Positions 35,579 through 44,049 of a DNA stretch of 64,000 bases are shown one piece after another. How positions within the stretch are numbered: the first letter of the stretch is position 1; every line of letters begins with the position of its first letter. Position numbers and translations under genes: made by a program. This DNA comes from Micavibrio aeruginosavorus (GTDB lineage Bacteria; Pseudomonadota; Alphaproteobacteria; Micavibrionales; Micavibrionaceae). Location of the stretch: the NCBI GenBank assembly GCA_016432265.1, contig CP066681.1, forward strand, positions 1,018,342-1,082,341. Reading direction: 5' to 3'. Below the pieces are notes generated by a model that ran no database searches, was not told where the DNA came from, and saw only the letters and a list, made by a program, of their open reading frames with translations.

Positions 35579-36289
35579 ATGCACGGTACGATCAGTTCAC
35601 ACGACAAGAAAGTTTGCCATCTCATCCTGAAGCTTCGTGAGCAGGGCATCACGGAGGTGGATGTTCTGGATGCGATCGAGCGTGTGCCGCGCGAGATCTT
35701 CGTGCCGCCGGTGATGCGTGATCGCGCTTATGAGGATATCGCGCTGCCTATCGGTCGCGGACAGACCATCAGCCAGCCCTCGGTCGTGGCGCTGATGACG
35801 CGGGCGTTGGAACTGAGCAATCGCCATACGGTGCTGGAGATCGGTACGGGTTCGGGCTACCAGACCTGCATTCTGGCGTGGCTGGCGCGGCGCGTTTACA
35901 CCATAGAACGGCATGTGCCGCTGCTTAAACAGGCTGAAGCGATTTTCAGGCATCTGAATATCCGCAATGCCAGCAATATCACGGCGATCGCCGGGGACGG
36001 TATGAAGGGGTGGCCGCAATTCATGATGTTTGATCGCATCATCGTCACTGCTGCCGCCCGCGCCACGCCGCCGCAAGCGTTGCTGGATCAGTTGAAAGTT
36101 GGCGGGATGATGGTGGTGCCTGTCGGTGATATCGGCGATCAGGTGTTGCGGTTGTATAAAAAAGAATCCGAGGACACTTATGCGCTGCGCGATCTGGCGC
36201 CGGTGCGTTTTGTGCCGCTGCTTCCGGATGTCGTGTCGGAAGAGGCCGAGACTGATATGGGTGCCGGGCAGGCGGTAATGGCATGCTGA
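35579..36289 (+). CDS. pcm: Protein-L-isoaspartate O-methyltransferase
   Basis: Pcm methylates isoaspartyl residues to repair aged proteins. The 236-residue protein has the regulatory motif REIFVPPVMRDRAYEDIALPIGRGQTISQP (block at about residues 38-67) with the active-site Ser after QTI, and SAM motif I LEIGTGSGYQTCILAWLA. The 3' end overlaps the NlpD-like gene by 7 bases, as in the widespread pcm-nlpD pairing. The C-terminal tail is about 15 residues longer than the Escherichia coli protein. Confidence 0.95.
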   Translation: MHGTISSHDKKVCHLILKLREQGITEVDVLDAIERVPREIFVPPVMRDRAYEDIALPIGRGQTISQPSVVALMTRALELSNRHTVLEIGTGSGYQTCILAWLARRVYTIERHVPLLKQAEAIFRHLNIRNASNITAIAGDGMKGWPQFMMFDRIIVTAAARATPPQALLDQLKVGGMMVVPVGDIGDQVLRLYKKESEDTYALRDLAPVRFVPLLPDVVSEEAETDMGAGQAVMAC

Positions 36290-37362
36290 AGAAGGGATTG
36301 ATGCTAGCGTCGCTATGCTTGTTGTCGGGGTGTCTGACAACAAACGGCGGTGGATCATCGAACACGGGCAGCGCGTCGTTCGTTCATTATGGCCAGAGCG
36401 GCGGAGCGCAAAGTCTCGGCATGCACACGGTCATGGCCGGGGATACGGTTTATAACGTGGCGCAGCGTTACAATCTGGCGCTCCAGGATGTGATTAACGC
36501 CAATCAGTTGCAACCGCCTTATGCTCTGGCGGAGGGCGCGCGCCTCAAGCTGACTCCGCCGCAAAGCTACAAGGCGAAAGACGGCGATACGGTGGAGACC
36601 GTGGCGCGGATGTTTAATGTCAGCGCCAGCCAACTGACGCGGATGAATAATCTCCATGCGCCATATAGGCTGGCTGCCGGGCAATCGGTGCGTCTGCCGC
36701 CTGCGATCAAGATGCCGCCGCCGCTGATGACCTCTGAAATGCTGGCGCAGCGCAAGACTGTTTCTTCGGCGGGGGGAATGGCACAAGGTCGTTATCCGTC
36801 CGGGGCTTATGATAAGCAGTCTGTCGAGATGTCTGCCGCGCCGCCGCCTTCGGTCGAGCGTGAGGTGTTAACATCTCCGGCACCCGTCATGGCGGAACCT
36901 TCGGGCGTTCCTGCGCAGGCAATGCCTTCGCAAAAAACGGTTGATGCGGCCTTGGTCAGCGTACCGGCGCGAGCCAGCGGCAAATTCGCCTGGCCTGTGG
37001 ACGGGCCGGTCATATCGGGCTACGGCCCCAAGTCTGATGGACGTTCGAACGACGGCATCAATATCCGTGTGCCCAAAGGCACGCCGGTGCGGGCGGCCGA
37101 GAACGGCGTGGTTGCATACTCCGGCGACGACTTGCCGGGTTACGGTAATTTGGTGCTGATCCGTCACGCCGATCGCTGGATGACGGCTTACGGTCACCTC
37201 GACAGCGTGATCGCAACTAAGGGCATGACGATCAATCGCGGACAAACGATCGGGACGGTGGGGAAAACCGGATCGGTTGACAGTCCGCAACTCCATTTCG
37301 AAGTGCGCCGGGGAACCGAGGCCTTGAATCCGGAGCCTTATCTGGCGCATCAGGGCAGCTAG
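36283..37362 (+). CDS. NlpD-like lipoprotein: two LysM domains and a degenerate M23 domain
   Basis: This 359-residue lipoprotein (lipobox L-S-G-C, Cys17) has two LysM peptidoglycan-binding modules (about residues 47-91 and 95-139), a Pro/Ser-rich linker and a C-terminal M23/LytM domain (about 232-352). The Zn-binding residues look incomplete: the first motif reads SNDGINIRVP instead of H-x-G-x-D, and the last reads SPQLHFEVR with Gln for the first His of H-x-H. That pattern fits the non-enzymatic activators of cell-wall amidases (NlpD/EnvC type). It overlaps pcm by 7 bases. The likely role is to switch on an AmiC-type amidase at the division septum. Confidence 0.88.
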   Translation: MLKKGLMLASLCLLSGCLTTNGGGSSNTGSASFVHYGQSGGAQSLGMHTVMAGDTVYNVAQRYNLALQDVINANQLQPPYALAEGARLKLTPPQSYKAKDGDTVETVARMFNVSASQLTRMNNLHAPYRLAAGQSVRLPPAIKMPPPLMTSEMLAQRKTVSSAGGMAQGRYPSGAYDKQSVEMSAAPPPSVEREVLTSPAPVMAEPSGVPAQAMPSQKTVDAALVSVPARASGKFAWPVDGPVISGYGPKSDGRSNDGINIRVPKGTPVRAAENGVVAYSGDDLPGYGNLVLIRHADRWMTAYGHLDSVIATKGMTINRGQTIGTVGKTGSVDSPQLHFEVRRGTEALNPEPYLAHQGS

Positions 37363-37377
37363 TCACAGGGAGCTTCG

Positions 37378-38991
37378 ATGATTGGTTTTATTTTCGAAGT
37401 GCTGGGTGCTGTCAATCAGTTGTTGTTCGTTCTTATGGGGTTGGTTTTCTTCGGTATTGGTGGCGTGATGAGCGCTTATCCGGTCTGGCAGCGTTTGCGT
37501 CATCCTCGCGTCAAGGCGCGGATCGTCGAATTATACGGCGACCGCGCGGCGACCGCGGTTCCTCAACAGGATAAGACAGAGACTGTGCAACGTCAGGGTT
37601 TGCGATCCTCGACGATGAAATCCGATGTCACCAGGACGCCCGGCGCTGCCGTGGCCGCCGGATTTGTCGTTTTGTTGTTTCTTGGTATTCCGCTGACCTT
37701 CATCGCGATCGGTGGATATTTCGCCTATGATTATTTCGACCTGAAGGCGAGCGGATTGTCTGCGCATGGCACAGTCGTCCGGATTGAGGAATATACTGAT
37801 AGCGAAGGGGATACATCCTATACGCCGGTGGTGGAGTTCGCCGACCGTTCCGGCGTGACGCAGCAACATAAAAGCCGCGTGAGCTCAAGGCAGTTCGATG
37901 TCGGCGGCCGGGTGGATGTGATCTATGAAGATGGCGATCCCGGGCACTTCATCATAGATTTATTCTGGCACAACATGATCGTGCCGGTGGTTTGTATCGG
38001 TATGGGCAGTCTGTTTTTGTTTCTAATGTTTTTTGCCGGGCGTGCGCAATTTCGCCCGCGCCGGGAGATACAACCTTCATCGTACAGGCCCAAGGCTTTC
38101 TCGACGATGTTCTATCCCGTATATGAATATATCGCGCCTGACGGGCGGCTTTTGCGGGCGCAGAGCAAGGATGCCAGCAACTGGATCCCCGGTCATTTGC
38201 CGGGCACTGAGGTTATGGTCAGTTTAAGCCCTGATAATTACGAACGGGTCGAGAAGACGCCCATGATCTTGTTCATCTTCGGCCTGATATTTCTAACGCC
38301 TGGCATTTTCATCCTGAGCGAGAGCATCAAAGGGCTCGAATTTGGCTTCCCGTTGTTCATAGCGGCGGCAGGGTTTTTCGGCTTTATCGGATTCAAACTC
38401 TCCAGAACGATCAAGCCACGGCACCTGTGGGAAACACGCGATCAATTCAGGGAACGCATGAATCTGAAAAGAAACAAGGCGGGTAAGAATGGTAGCGATG
38501 GCTGCAAGGGTGTTCTGCTGACGCCTCAGGAGATTAGTGATTTTCTGCTTCAGCACGACAGGGCCATGGCGATCTGGAGTCCGCTTTATGTCCTCCTTGC
38601 GACGGCGATGATTGTCGGCGGGTATTATTTATACAACAAGCAATCGGGATTTGAGGCGACCGCCATGAAAGCCCGGGGCGAGGTTGTGCGGCTGATCTCT
38701 AAATCAGACAGCGATGGGATGACCTATTATCCGGAAATCTCTTTCACGACGCGGGATGGCCGTGAGATCGAGTTTCGGGACAGTGTCGGCAGCAACCCGC
38801 CGTCAGCGGAAAGGGGGGATGAAGTTAAGGTTCTTTATAATCCTGAACGTCCATCCGAGGCGATCGTTGATCGCGGCTGGTTCAATCTGCTGCCGGGCGT
38901 GGGCTTGCTATGGATCGGCGGGATGTGGCTGGTCGGTTCTCTGAAAAGCTGGGCACAGTCGTTGATCCGTCTTTCAGGAATGCGCCGTTAA
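37378..38991 (+). CDS. Membrane protein with three DUF3592-like units
   Basis: This 537-residue membrane protein has at least six hydrophobic helices. DUF3592-like extracytoplasmic modules recur three times: ASGLSAHGTVVRIEEYTDS with SRQFDVGGRVDVIYEDGDP (about residues 125-185), a middle copy around AFSTMFYPVYEYIAPDGRLL (about 240-290), and MKARGEVVRLISKSDSDGM with ERGDEVKVLYNPERPSEA (about 430-500). Each is followed by a transmembrane segment. DUF3592 proteins have no assigned biochemical role. It is inserted between the NlpD-like gene and yajC (15-base gap on the left), probably co-transcribed with pcm-nlpD. Confidence 0.82.
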   Translation: MIGFIFEVLGAVNQLLFVLMGLVFFGIGGVMSAYPVWQRLRHPRVKARIVELYGDRAATAVPQQDKTETVQRQGLRSSTMKSDVTRTPGAAVAAGFVVLLFLGIPLTFIAIGGYFAYDYFDLKASGLSAHGTVVRIEEYTDSEGDTSYTPVVEFADRSGVTQQHKSRVSSRQFDVGGRVDVIYEDGDPGHFIIDLFWHNMIVPVVCIGMGSLFLFLMFFAGRAQFRPRREIQPSSYRPKAFSTMFYPVYEYIAPDGRLLRAQSKDASNWIPGHLPGTEVMVSLSPDNYERVEKTPMILFIFGLIFLTPGIFILSESIKGLEFGFPLFIAAAGFFGFIGFKLSRTIKPRHLWETRDQFRERMNLKRNKAGKNGSDGCKGVLLTPQEISDFLLQHDRAMAIWSPLYVLLATAMIVGGYYLYNKQSGFEATAMKARGEVVRLISKSDSDGMTYYPEISFTTRDGREIEFRDSVGSNPPSAERGDEVKVLYNPERPSEAIVDRGWFNLLPGVGLLWIGGMWLVGSLKSWAQSLIRLSGMRR

Positions 38992-39068
38992 TGTGCATTA
39001 CAGTTAACAATATGAAAATTAATGGACTGTGCAGAAATGAGCGGAAGGGGTTGTTTTTGACCTGTGCG

Positions 39069-39080
39069 GGACTATAGTCC
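39069..39080. repeat. 12-base perfect palindrome upstream of yajC
   Basis: GGACTATAGTCC lies 39 bases before the yajC ATG. A TTGTTT hexamer ends 16 bases before the central TATAGT, so the palindrome may overlap a -10 and act as an operator. Alternatively it is chance. Confidence 0.35.
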
Positions 39081-39118
39081 TGCTACACGTTTATTTTTAT
39101 GTATTTGGGGAACCAAAG

Positions 39119-39475
39119 ATGCTGATCTCTGCTGCCTATGCCGCTTCGGATGCCGCTGCCGCCGCGCCTTCCGCCGGGGAAGCGATGATGCTGAATTTCC
39201 TGATGATATTGGTGTTGGTGGTCTTGTTCTATGTCCTGTTGATCATGCCGCAGCAACGCCGCTTCAAGGAACATAACGCTATGCTCAAGGGGCTTCAGAA
39301 GGGCGATAAAGTCCTGACTGCCGCCGGATTTCTGGCTACTGTCGATCATATGGTGCCTGATAAGGATGAGGTGGTGATTGATCTTGGCGGAGGTATCAAA
39401 GTCACGGCGCTGCGCTCGACTATCCAGATGCGCGTCGATGACAAGCCCAAGACCGACGTGAAGTCGACTGTCTGA
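39119..39475 (+). CDS. yajC: Preprotein translocase accessory subunit YajC
   Basis: YajC associates with SecDF. The 118-residue protein has one transmembrane helix (about residues 24-45, ending in LLIMPQQRRFKEH, the family signature) and a short C-terminal beta domain (GDKVLTAAGFLATVDHM). The N-terminus before the helix is Ala-rich (YAASDAAAAAPSAGEA), as in alphaproteobacterial YajC. It leads the yajC-secD-secF operon, 24 bases before secD. Confidence 0.94.
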   Translation: MLISAAYAASDAAAAAPSAGEAMMLNFLMILVLVVLFYVLLIMPQQRRFKEHNAMLKGLQKGDKVLTAAGFLATVDHMVPDKDEVVIDLGGGIKVTALRSTIQMRVDDKPKTDVKSTV

Positions 39476-39499
39476 CCGTGATCAATAAAGAAAACTGAC

Positions 39500-41056
39500 A
39501 TGATTTATATAAACCGCTGGAAAGCCATCCTTGTTATTGTCGCTTGCGTCCTGAGCCTTGCTTACAGCGCTCCGAACGTCATCGGCAAAGACGGGCGTGA
39601 GTGGCTGTCTGCCAATATGCCGTCATGGCTGCCGAACAAGACCGTCAATCTCGGCCTTGATCTGCGCGGTGGGTCGCATCTTCAGCTTCAGGTTGATGTC
39701 GATAGCGTAATCCGCACACGGGCCGAGGATCTGGTCAATCAGGCTCGCCCCGATTTACGCGCTGAAAAGGTCGGCTATACCAAGATTATGACGATTCCCG
39801 GCGGCTTGCGGCTTTCGCTTAAGGCTGGGGAGGACATCAACAAAGTACGCCGCATACTCCGCAAGATCGATGGCTTGCTCGATATCGTTGTCAGCGAGGA
39901 TAATCAGACGGTTGAGGCCACGTTCAGTGAGGCGTCTCTCAAGCAAATCCGTGATCAGACCATTGATCAGTCGATAGAAATCGTTCGCCGCCGTGTCGAT
40001 GAGAGCGGCACCAAGGAGCCGAATATCTCCCGGCAGGGCGATGACCGCATCATCGTCCAGCTTCCTGGCGTAGATAATCCTGAATACATCAAGAAGATGC
40101 TGGGGCAGACGGCCAAGCTGAGTTTCCACCTTGTGGATATGGGGGGGGATGCCTCAGGGGGCGGTGTCCGATCCCTGCCTTTGGCCGAAAATCCGGGCCA
40201 GATGATCCCCATCCAGCGCAAGGCGTTGCTGACGGGCGATATGCTGGTGAACGCCCAGCCCGCCTTCCAGCAGGGGGCATCGGTTGTCAGTTTCCGTTTG
40301 AACGCTGTCGGAGCCAGGAAATTTTGCGATGTCACACGCGCCAACGTCAATCGCCCGTTTGCCATTGTGCTGGATAATAAGGTGTTGAGCGCCCCCAATA
40401 TCAACGAAGCTATCTGTGGCGGTGCGGCTATCATCTCCGGCAATTTCACGGTTCAGGAAACCAACGATCTTTCTATTCTTCTCCGCGCCGGTGCCCTGCC
40501 TGCGCCGCTGCATGTCATGGAGGAACGCACCGTAGGCCCTTCGCTCGGAGCTGACTCTGTCGAGGCCGGTAAGACCGCCTGCCTGATGGCGGTTCTCTTC
40601 GTCACGATCATGATGTGTTCTGTTTACGGCTTGTTTGGGGTCTTTGCGTCACTGACGCTGTGGATCAACATGGCGATGATTATGGCGGTCATGTCGGTAT
40701 TGCAGGCGACGTTGACCTTGCCCGGCATTGCCGGCATTGTATTGACAATCGGCCTGGCTGTTGACGCCAACGTGCTGATCTATGAGCGGATGAAGGAAGA
40801 GTTGCGCGCCGGCCGCAGTATTGCCGCCGCGCTCGACCACGCTTATAAGCGGGCGCTGACAACGATCACGGATTCGAACCTGACGTCGCTGATCGCCGCT
40901 CTGATTTTGTTTTCTTTTGGCACTGGCCCGATCAAAGGCTTCGCTGTCACCATGTCAATTGGCGTGGCAACGTCTTTCTTTTGCGCCCTGATGCTGACCC
41001 GTCTGATGATCGCCACCTGGCTGCATCAGGTCAAACCCAAAGCCATTCCGGTGTAA
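39500..41056 (+). CDS. secD: Protein-export membrane protein SecD
   Basis: SecD with SecF uses the proton gradient to pull proteins out of the Sec channel on the periplasmic side. The 518-residue protein has an N-terminal helix, NLGLDLRGGSHLQLQVD, a large periplasmic P1 domain, and six helices in the C-terminal half with the motif IVLTIGLAVDANVLIYERMKEEL, which carries the proton-path Asp. The P1 region contains RGVDESG-like text (RRRVDESGTKEP) typical for the family. It is followed 4 bases later by secF. Confidence 0.97.
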   Translation: MIYINRWKAILVIVACVLSLAYSAPNVIGKDGREWLSANMPSWLPNKTVNLGLDLRGGSHLQLQVDVDSVIRTRAEDLVNQARPDLRAEKVGYTKIMTIPGGLRLSLKAGEDINKVRRILRKIDGLLDIVVSEDNQTVEATFSEASLKQIRDQTIDQSIEIVRRRVDESGTKEPNISRQGDDRIIVQLPGVDNPEYIKKMLGQTAKLSFHLVDMGGDASGGGVRSLPLAENPGQMIPIQRKALLTGDMLVNAQPAFQQGASVVSFRLNAVGARKFCDVTRANVNRPFAIVLDNKVLSAPNINEAICGGAAIISGNFTVQETNDLSILLRAGALPAPLHVMEERTVGPSLGADSVEAGKTACLMAVLFVTIMMCSVYGLFGVFASLTLWINMAMIMAVMSVLQATLTLPGIAGIVLTIGLAVDANVLIYERMKEELRAGRSIAAALDHAYKRALTTITDSNLTSLIAALILFSFGTGPIKGFAVTMSIGVATSFFCALMLTRLMIATWLHQVKPKAIPV

Positions 41057-41060
41057 TGCC

Positions 41061-42023
41061 ATGATCCTGAAACTGATCCAGCTTGTTCCTGAAAATACCA
41101 AGATCGATTTCTTCGGGCACCGTTTCTACGCGATGTTCGCCAGTCTGGTGATTATCGGCGGCTCCTTATTGTGCATGGGGATAAAGGGCCTGAATTTCGG
41201 AATCGATTTCACCGGCGGCACCGTCATCGAGATTCAGGTGCAGGCCGATCCTGATCTGGCCAGGCTGCGCACGGATCTCAATGCGCTGGATCTAGGGGAT
41301 ATTTCTATTCAGGAATTTGGTGAAAAGAGAGACCTGATGATTCGTCTGCCGCAGCAAGAAGGAGGCCCGGAGGCACAGCAAGCGGCCATCAATACTGTGC
41401 AGATATCGCTGACCAAGCATTTTGGTGAGGGCAAGGTTGAGTTCCGCCGTACCGAATTTGTCGGCCCGCAGGTGGGAGAAGAGCTGAAAAAGGACGGCTT
41501 CTTTGCCGTGCTTTTCGCCATTCTTGCGATCATGGGATATATCTGGATACGCTTTGAGTGGCAGTACGGGATCGGCTCGTTGCTGGCATTGATCCATGAC
41601 GTGGTCGGGATTCTTGGGCTCTTTGCGTTGACCCAGATGCATTTCGATTTGTCGACATTGGCGGCCATTCTTCTGGTGGCGGGCTATTCTATCAATGAAA
41701 CCGTGATCATCTTTGACCGTATCCGCGAGAACATGCGGCGCTTCAAAAAGATGCCGATGCCGCAAATCATCAACCTTTCGATCAACAATACGTTGCCGCG
41801 TACGGTGATGACGTCGGGTTCGACCATTCTGGCGATCCTCGCCTTGTGGCTGTTCGGCGGCGAGGTTATTCGCAGCTTCACATCAGCGCTGTTCTTCGGC
41901 ATTCTGATTGGCACGCACTCCTCTTATTTCGTCTCCTCTCAGGCTCTTTTCTACCTCAAATTGCGCCCGGATACGGCGGCCAAGGATGAGGAAGCCGACG
42001 AGGCCGCGCCCTCGCAAGCCTGA
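41061..42023 (+). CDS. secF: Protein-export membrane protein SecF
   Basis: This is the partner of SecD, 320 residues with six helices. The conserved N-terminal GLNFGIDFTGGTVIEIQV and the helix-4 motif VAGYSINETVIIFDRIREN (the SecF equivalent of the SecD proton motif) are intact. The C-terminus carries an acidic tail (KDEEADEAAPSQA). It is followed after 11 bases by the Mth938-domain gene with its own ribosome site (GAGGGGAAG). Confidence 0.97.
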   Translation: MILKLIQLVPENTKIDFFGHRFYAMFASLVIIGGSLLCMGIKGLNFGIDFTGGTVIEIQVQADPDLARLRTDLNALDLGDISIQEFGEKRDLMIRLPQQEGGPEAQQAAINTVQISLTKHFGEGKVEFRRTEFVGPQVGEELKKDGFFAVLFAILAIMGYIWIRFEWQYGIGSLLALIHDVVGILGLFALTQMHFDLSTLAAILLVAGYSINETVIIFDRIRENMRRFKKMPMPQIINLSINNTLPRTVMTSGSTILAILALWLFGGEVIRSFTSALFFGILIGTHSSYFVSSQALFYLKLRPDTAAKDEEADEAAPSQA

Positions 42024-42034
42024 GGGGAAGCGGA

Positions 42035-42409
42035 ATGGATGTAACCCCTCTGGTCAGGCCCGGACAGCAGATCATCCAGAGTTATGCCGGAGGGGGTTTC
42101 CGCATTGGCGGCAAGTTTTATCAGGGGTCTGCCATCGTCTGGCCGGAGCAGACGGAAACGTGGGTATGCAAACCTTTTCCCGAACTCTCTGTTGCCGATT
42201 TCTCCCCCCTTTACAGCCACGATCCGCTACCCGATGTCGTATTGCTGGGGACGGGAGCCAGCCAGATATTCTTGCCTCCGGACTTGCGTCAGGCGCTACG
42301 TGGAAAGGGGTTGGTGATTGAAGTTATGGATACGGGCGCGGCCTGCCGAACCTATAACGTCCTGATGGCGGAAGGGCGGCGTGTGGCAGCGGCCTTGCTG
42401 GCGATTTAG
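42035..42409 (+). CDS. Mth938-domain (DUF498/NDUFAF3-like) protein
   Basis: The 124-residue protein matches the Mth938 fold. It has IIQSYAGGGFRIGGKFYQGS at the start, LLGTGASQIFLPPDLRQAL in the middle, and a C-terminal DTGAACRTYNVLMAEGRRVAAALL. Relatives include human NDUFAF3, an assembly factor of respiratory complex I, and the secF-adjacent position is common in alphaproteobacteria. A role in complex I assembly is plausible but unproven in bacteria. The stop overlaps the convergent phosphoesterase by 4 bases. Confidence 0.88.
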   Translation: MDVTPLVRPGQQIIQSYAGGGFRIGGKFYQGSAIVWPEQTETWVCKPFPELSVADFSPLYSHDPLPDVVLLGTGASQIFLPPDLRQALRGKGLVIEVMDTGAACRTYNVLMAEGRRVAAALLAI

Positions 42410-43224
42410 GGTCGGAGCGCAGCAGGAGGCGATGAGGCGTTATTGTTTATAGCCGCCGGATTCAGAATCCGTAGCCGTGGTTGTTTCAGCCCATACCCAT
42501 GTATGCGTACTTCCTGACCGTCAATTTCAATCATGCTGTAGGCGCCTGCGGGTTTGTCTCCCTCTACCACTTCGACGAGAGACTGGTGGATCAGGTAATG
42601 GACGCCGTTGTTTTCCTTATGATGATTCAGGTGGCGGTGGCCGCTGAGGCAGAACATCACCTTGCCGGATGATTCAATTATTCCGCGCAATTCGTGAGAG
42701 TCTTTGAAATAGGACGGATAATAAAGTTCCTGCGAGTGGGCGTTCTTCCATTTCTTCCGTACGGATTCAGGGCCTCCGAAAGGGATATGGGAGAGCAGAA
42801 CAACGGGTTTTTGTGCGCTGGCCAATTCGTTGCGTAACCACTGGATATCGCTGTCATCGACAATCACGCCCTCGCGGGTATAGCGGTTGAGGTAGGGGTT
42901 CCACTGGATGATATGATAACCGTGCGTGATCAGTTGCGTAGAAGGAGATTGCGCTGCCTGAAAACGCACATCGTGATTGCCGTCAATTTCAATGACCGGG
43001 CAGGCGGCGCGTTTGAACTGCGCGCGCAAGCTCTTTTTGAATTGCTCGTCTACAATCGGGTTTTGAGAAGATACCTTGTCGCCCAGATTGAAGATGTAAT
43101 CTGCGCCAAACTGGTGGGCGGCATCGATAAACTCCTCAACCAGCTTTGGAGCCTGAGCGCCCTTTTTTGCGCCGGTATCGAAACCGTAGTGAATGTCGGT
43201 AATAACCGCTATACGCAGTGCCAT
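42406..43224 (-). CDS. Calcineurin-like metallophosphoesterase
   Basis: This 272-residue phosphoesterase has the five metal-site motifs in order: ITDIHYG, FNLGDKVS, DGNHDVRF, LLSHIPFGG and LSGHRHLNHH. Together these bind a di-metal centre. It has no signal peptide, so it acts in the cytosol. Similar enzymes cleave cyclic nucleotides, nucleotide diphosphates or phospholipid precursors, and I cannot tell which. A ribosome site AAGGGA lies about 6 bases before the ATG. Its upstream region shares a 16-base element (43241-43256) with the fadE upstream region. Confidence 0.87.
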   Translation of the reverse strand: MALRIAVITDIHYGFDTGAKKGAQAPKLVEEFIDAAHQFGADYIFNLGDKVSSQNPIVDEQFKKSLRAQFKRAACPVIEIDGNHDVRFQAAQSPSTQLITHGYHIIQWNPYLNRYTREGVIVDDSDIQWLRNELASAQKPVVLLSHIPFGGPESVRKKWKNAHSQELYYPSYFKDSHELRGIIESSGKVMFCLSGHRHLNHHKENNGVHYLIHQSLVEVVEGDKPAGAYSMIEIDGQEVRIHGYGLKQPRLRILNPAAINNNASSPPAALRP

Positions 43225-43313
43225 ACGAATCCCTTGAAAGTCCCTGTTAACTTTATTATTGCCCCAAGCTTAGGCGAATTGGGGGGGAGTGGTCAAATTT
43301 ACCGGGAAGCCGC

Positions 43314-43341
43314 AAAAAAGCCCCGGAAACCGGGGCTTTTT
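43314..43341 (-). terminator. Rho-independent terminator after sodB
   Basis: A perfect 8-bp stem AGCCCCGG (43319-43326) / CCGGGGCT (43330-43337) with a 3-base loop. Reading leftward it is followed by six T. It ends sodB, whose stop is at 43347. Confidence 0.93.
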
Positions 43342-43346
43342 ATCGT

Positions 43347-43973
43347 TCAGGCAGCGATTTTCAGGGGGCCTTTTTCAAAAAGCTGGCCAACATGATCCCA
43401 GTTGATCAGGCTGTCGACGAAGGCCTCAAGATATTTTTGGCGGGCGTTTCGGTAGTCGATGTAATAGGAATGTTCCCAGACATCGCAGCCTAAAATCGGG
43501 GTTTTGCCATAAACCAGAGGATTTTCGCCGTTGGCGGTCTTTGTAATCTCCAGTTTGCCGTTGGCATTATCGACCGCCAGCCAGCACCAGCCCGAGCCGA
43601 ACTGGGTCAGTCCCGCTTGCACGAAGCCGCTGCGGAAGGCATCGTAGCCGCCGAGATCCGCAGTCATTTTTTTCTCAAGGCTGCCGGGCATTTTCTTGCC
43701 GCCGCCGTTGGCTTTCATCCAGTTCCAGAAATGAATGTGGTTGTAGTGCTGGCCCAACTGGTTGAAGAGGCCAGCCTTGGCTTTATCCTTGAAGGCAGAG
43801 ATCATGGCTTCTTCGAGAGGCATGTTTTCAAGCCCGGTGCCCGCAATCAATTCGTTGCCTTTGTCGACATAGGCCTTGTGGTGCTTGTCATGATGGTATT
43901 CCAACGTTTCTTTCGACATGAAAGGCTGGAGTGCGTCATACGCATAGGGAAGTTCGGGCAAGGTAAAAGCCAT
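43347..43973 (-). CDS. sodB: Superoxide dismutase, Fe type
   Basis: SodB removes superoxide in the cytosol. The 208-residue protein has the metal ligands in YHHDKHHKAYVDKGNEL (first His), QHYNHIHFWNW (second His) and DVWEHSYYIDYRNARQ (Asp and His). The Gln in FNQLGQHYNH is at the N-terminal position expected for Fe-SOD, and GSGWCWLAV has no Mn-type Gln. The gene has its own terminator and a short spacer shared with the divergent phytoene-synthase-like gene. That spacer carries a direct repeat that may be an operator. Confidence 0.95.
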   Translation of the reverse strand: MAFTLPELPYAYDALQPFMSKETLEYHHDKHHKAYVDKGNELIAGTGLENMPLEEAMISAFKDKAKAGLFNQLGQHYNHIHFWNWMKANGGGKKMPGSLEKKMTADLGGYDAFRSGFVQAGLTQFGSGWCWLAVDNANGKLEITKTANGENPLVYGKTPILGCDVWEHSYYIDYRNARQKYLEAFVDSLINWDHVGQLFEKGPLKIAA

Positions 43974-43993
43974 AATGTCCTCCTGTTAAAAAC

Positions 43994-44039
43994 GGCAAGG
44001 TTAACCTATACTGCTGGCTGAATTTGGCAAGTCTTAACC
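43994..44039. promoter_or_regulatory. Pair of direct repeats in the sodB / phytoene-synthase-like divergent spacer
   Basis: GGCAAGGTTAACC (43994-44006) and GGCAAGTCTTAACC (44026-44039) are nearly identical and start 32 bases apart, close to three helical turns. Between them lies CTATACTG. Two equal sites on the same face of the helix in a 76-base divergent spacer fit an operator pair for a regulator of sodB and/or the synthase gene. Confidence 0.4.
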
Positions 44040-44049
44040 TGTTGTGATT

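Noticed and set aside
35597-36358. 253-codon leftward frame opposite pcm and the NlpD-like gene start
   Set aside because: It spans the overlap of two well-supported genes and has no domain.
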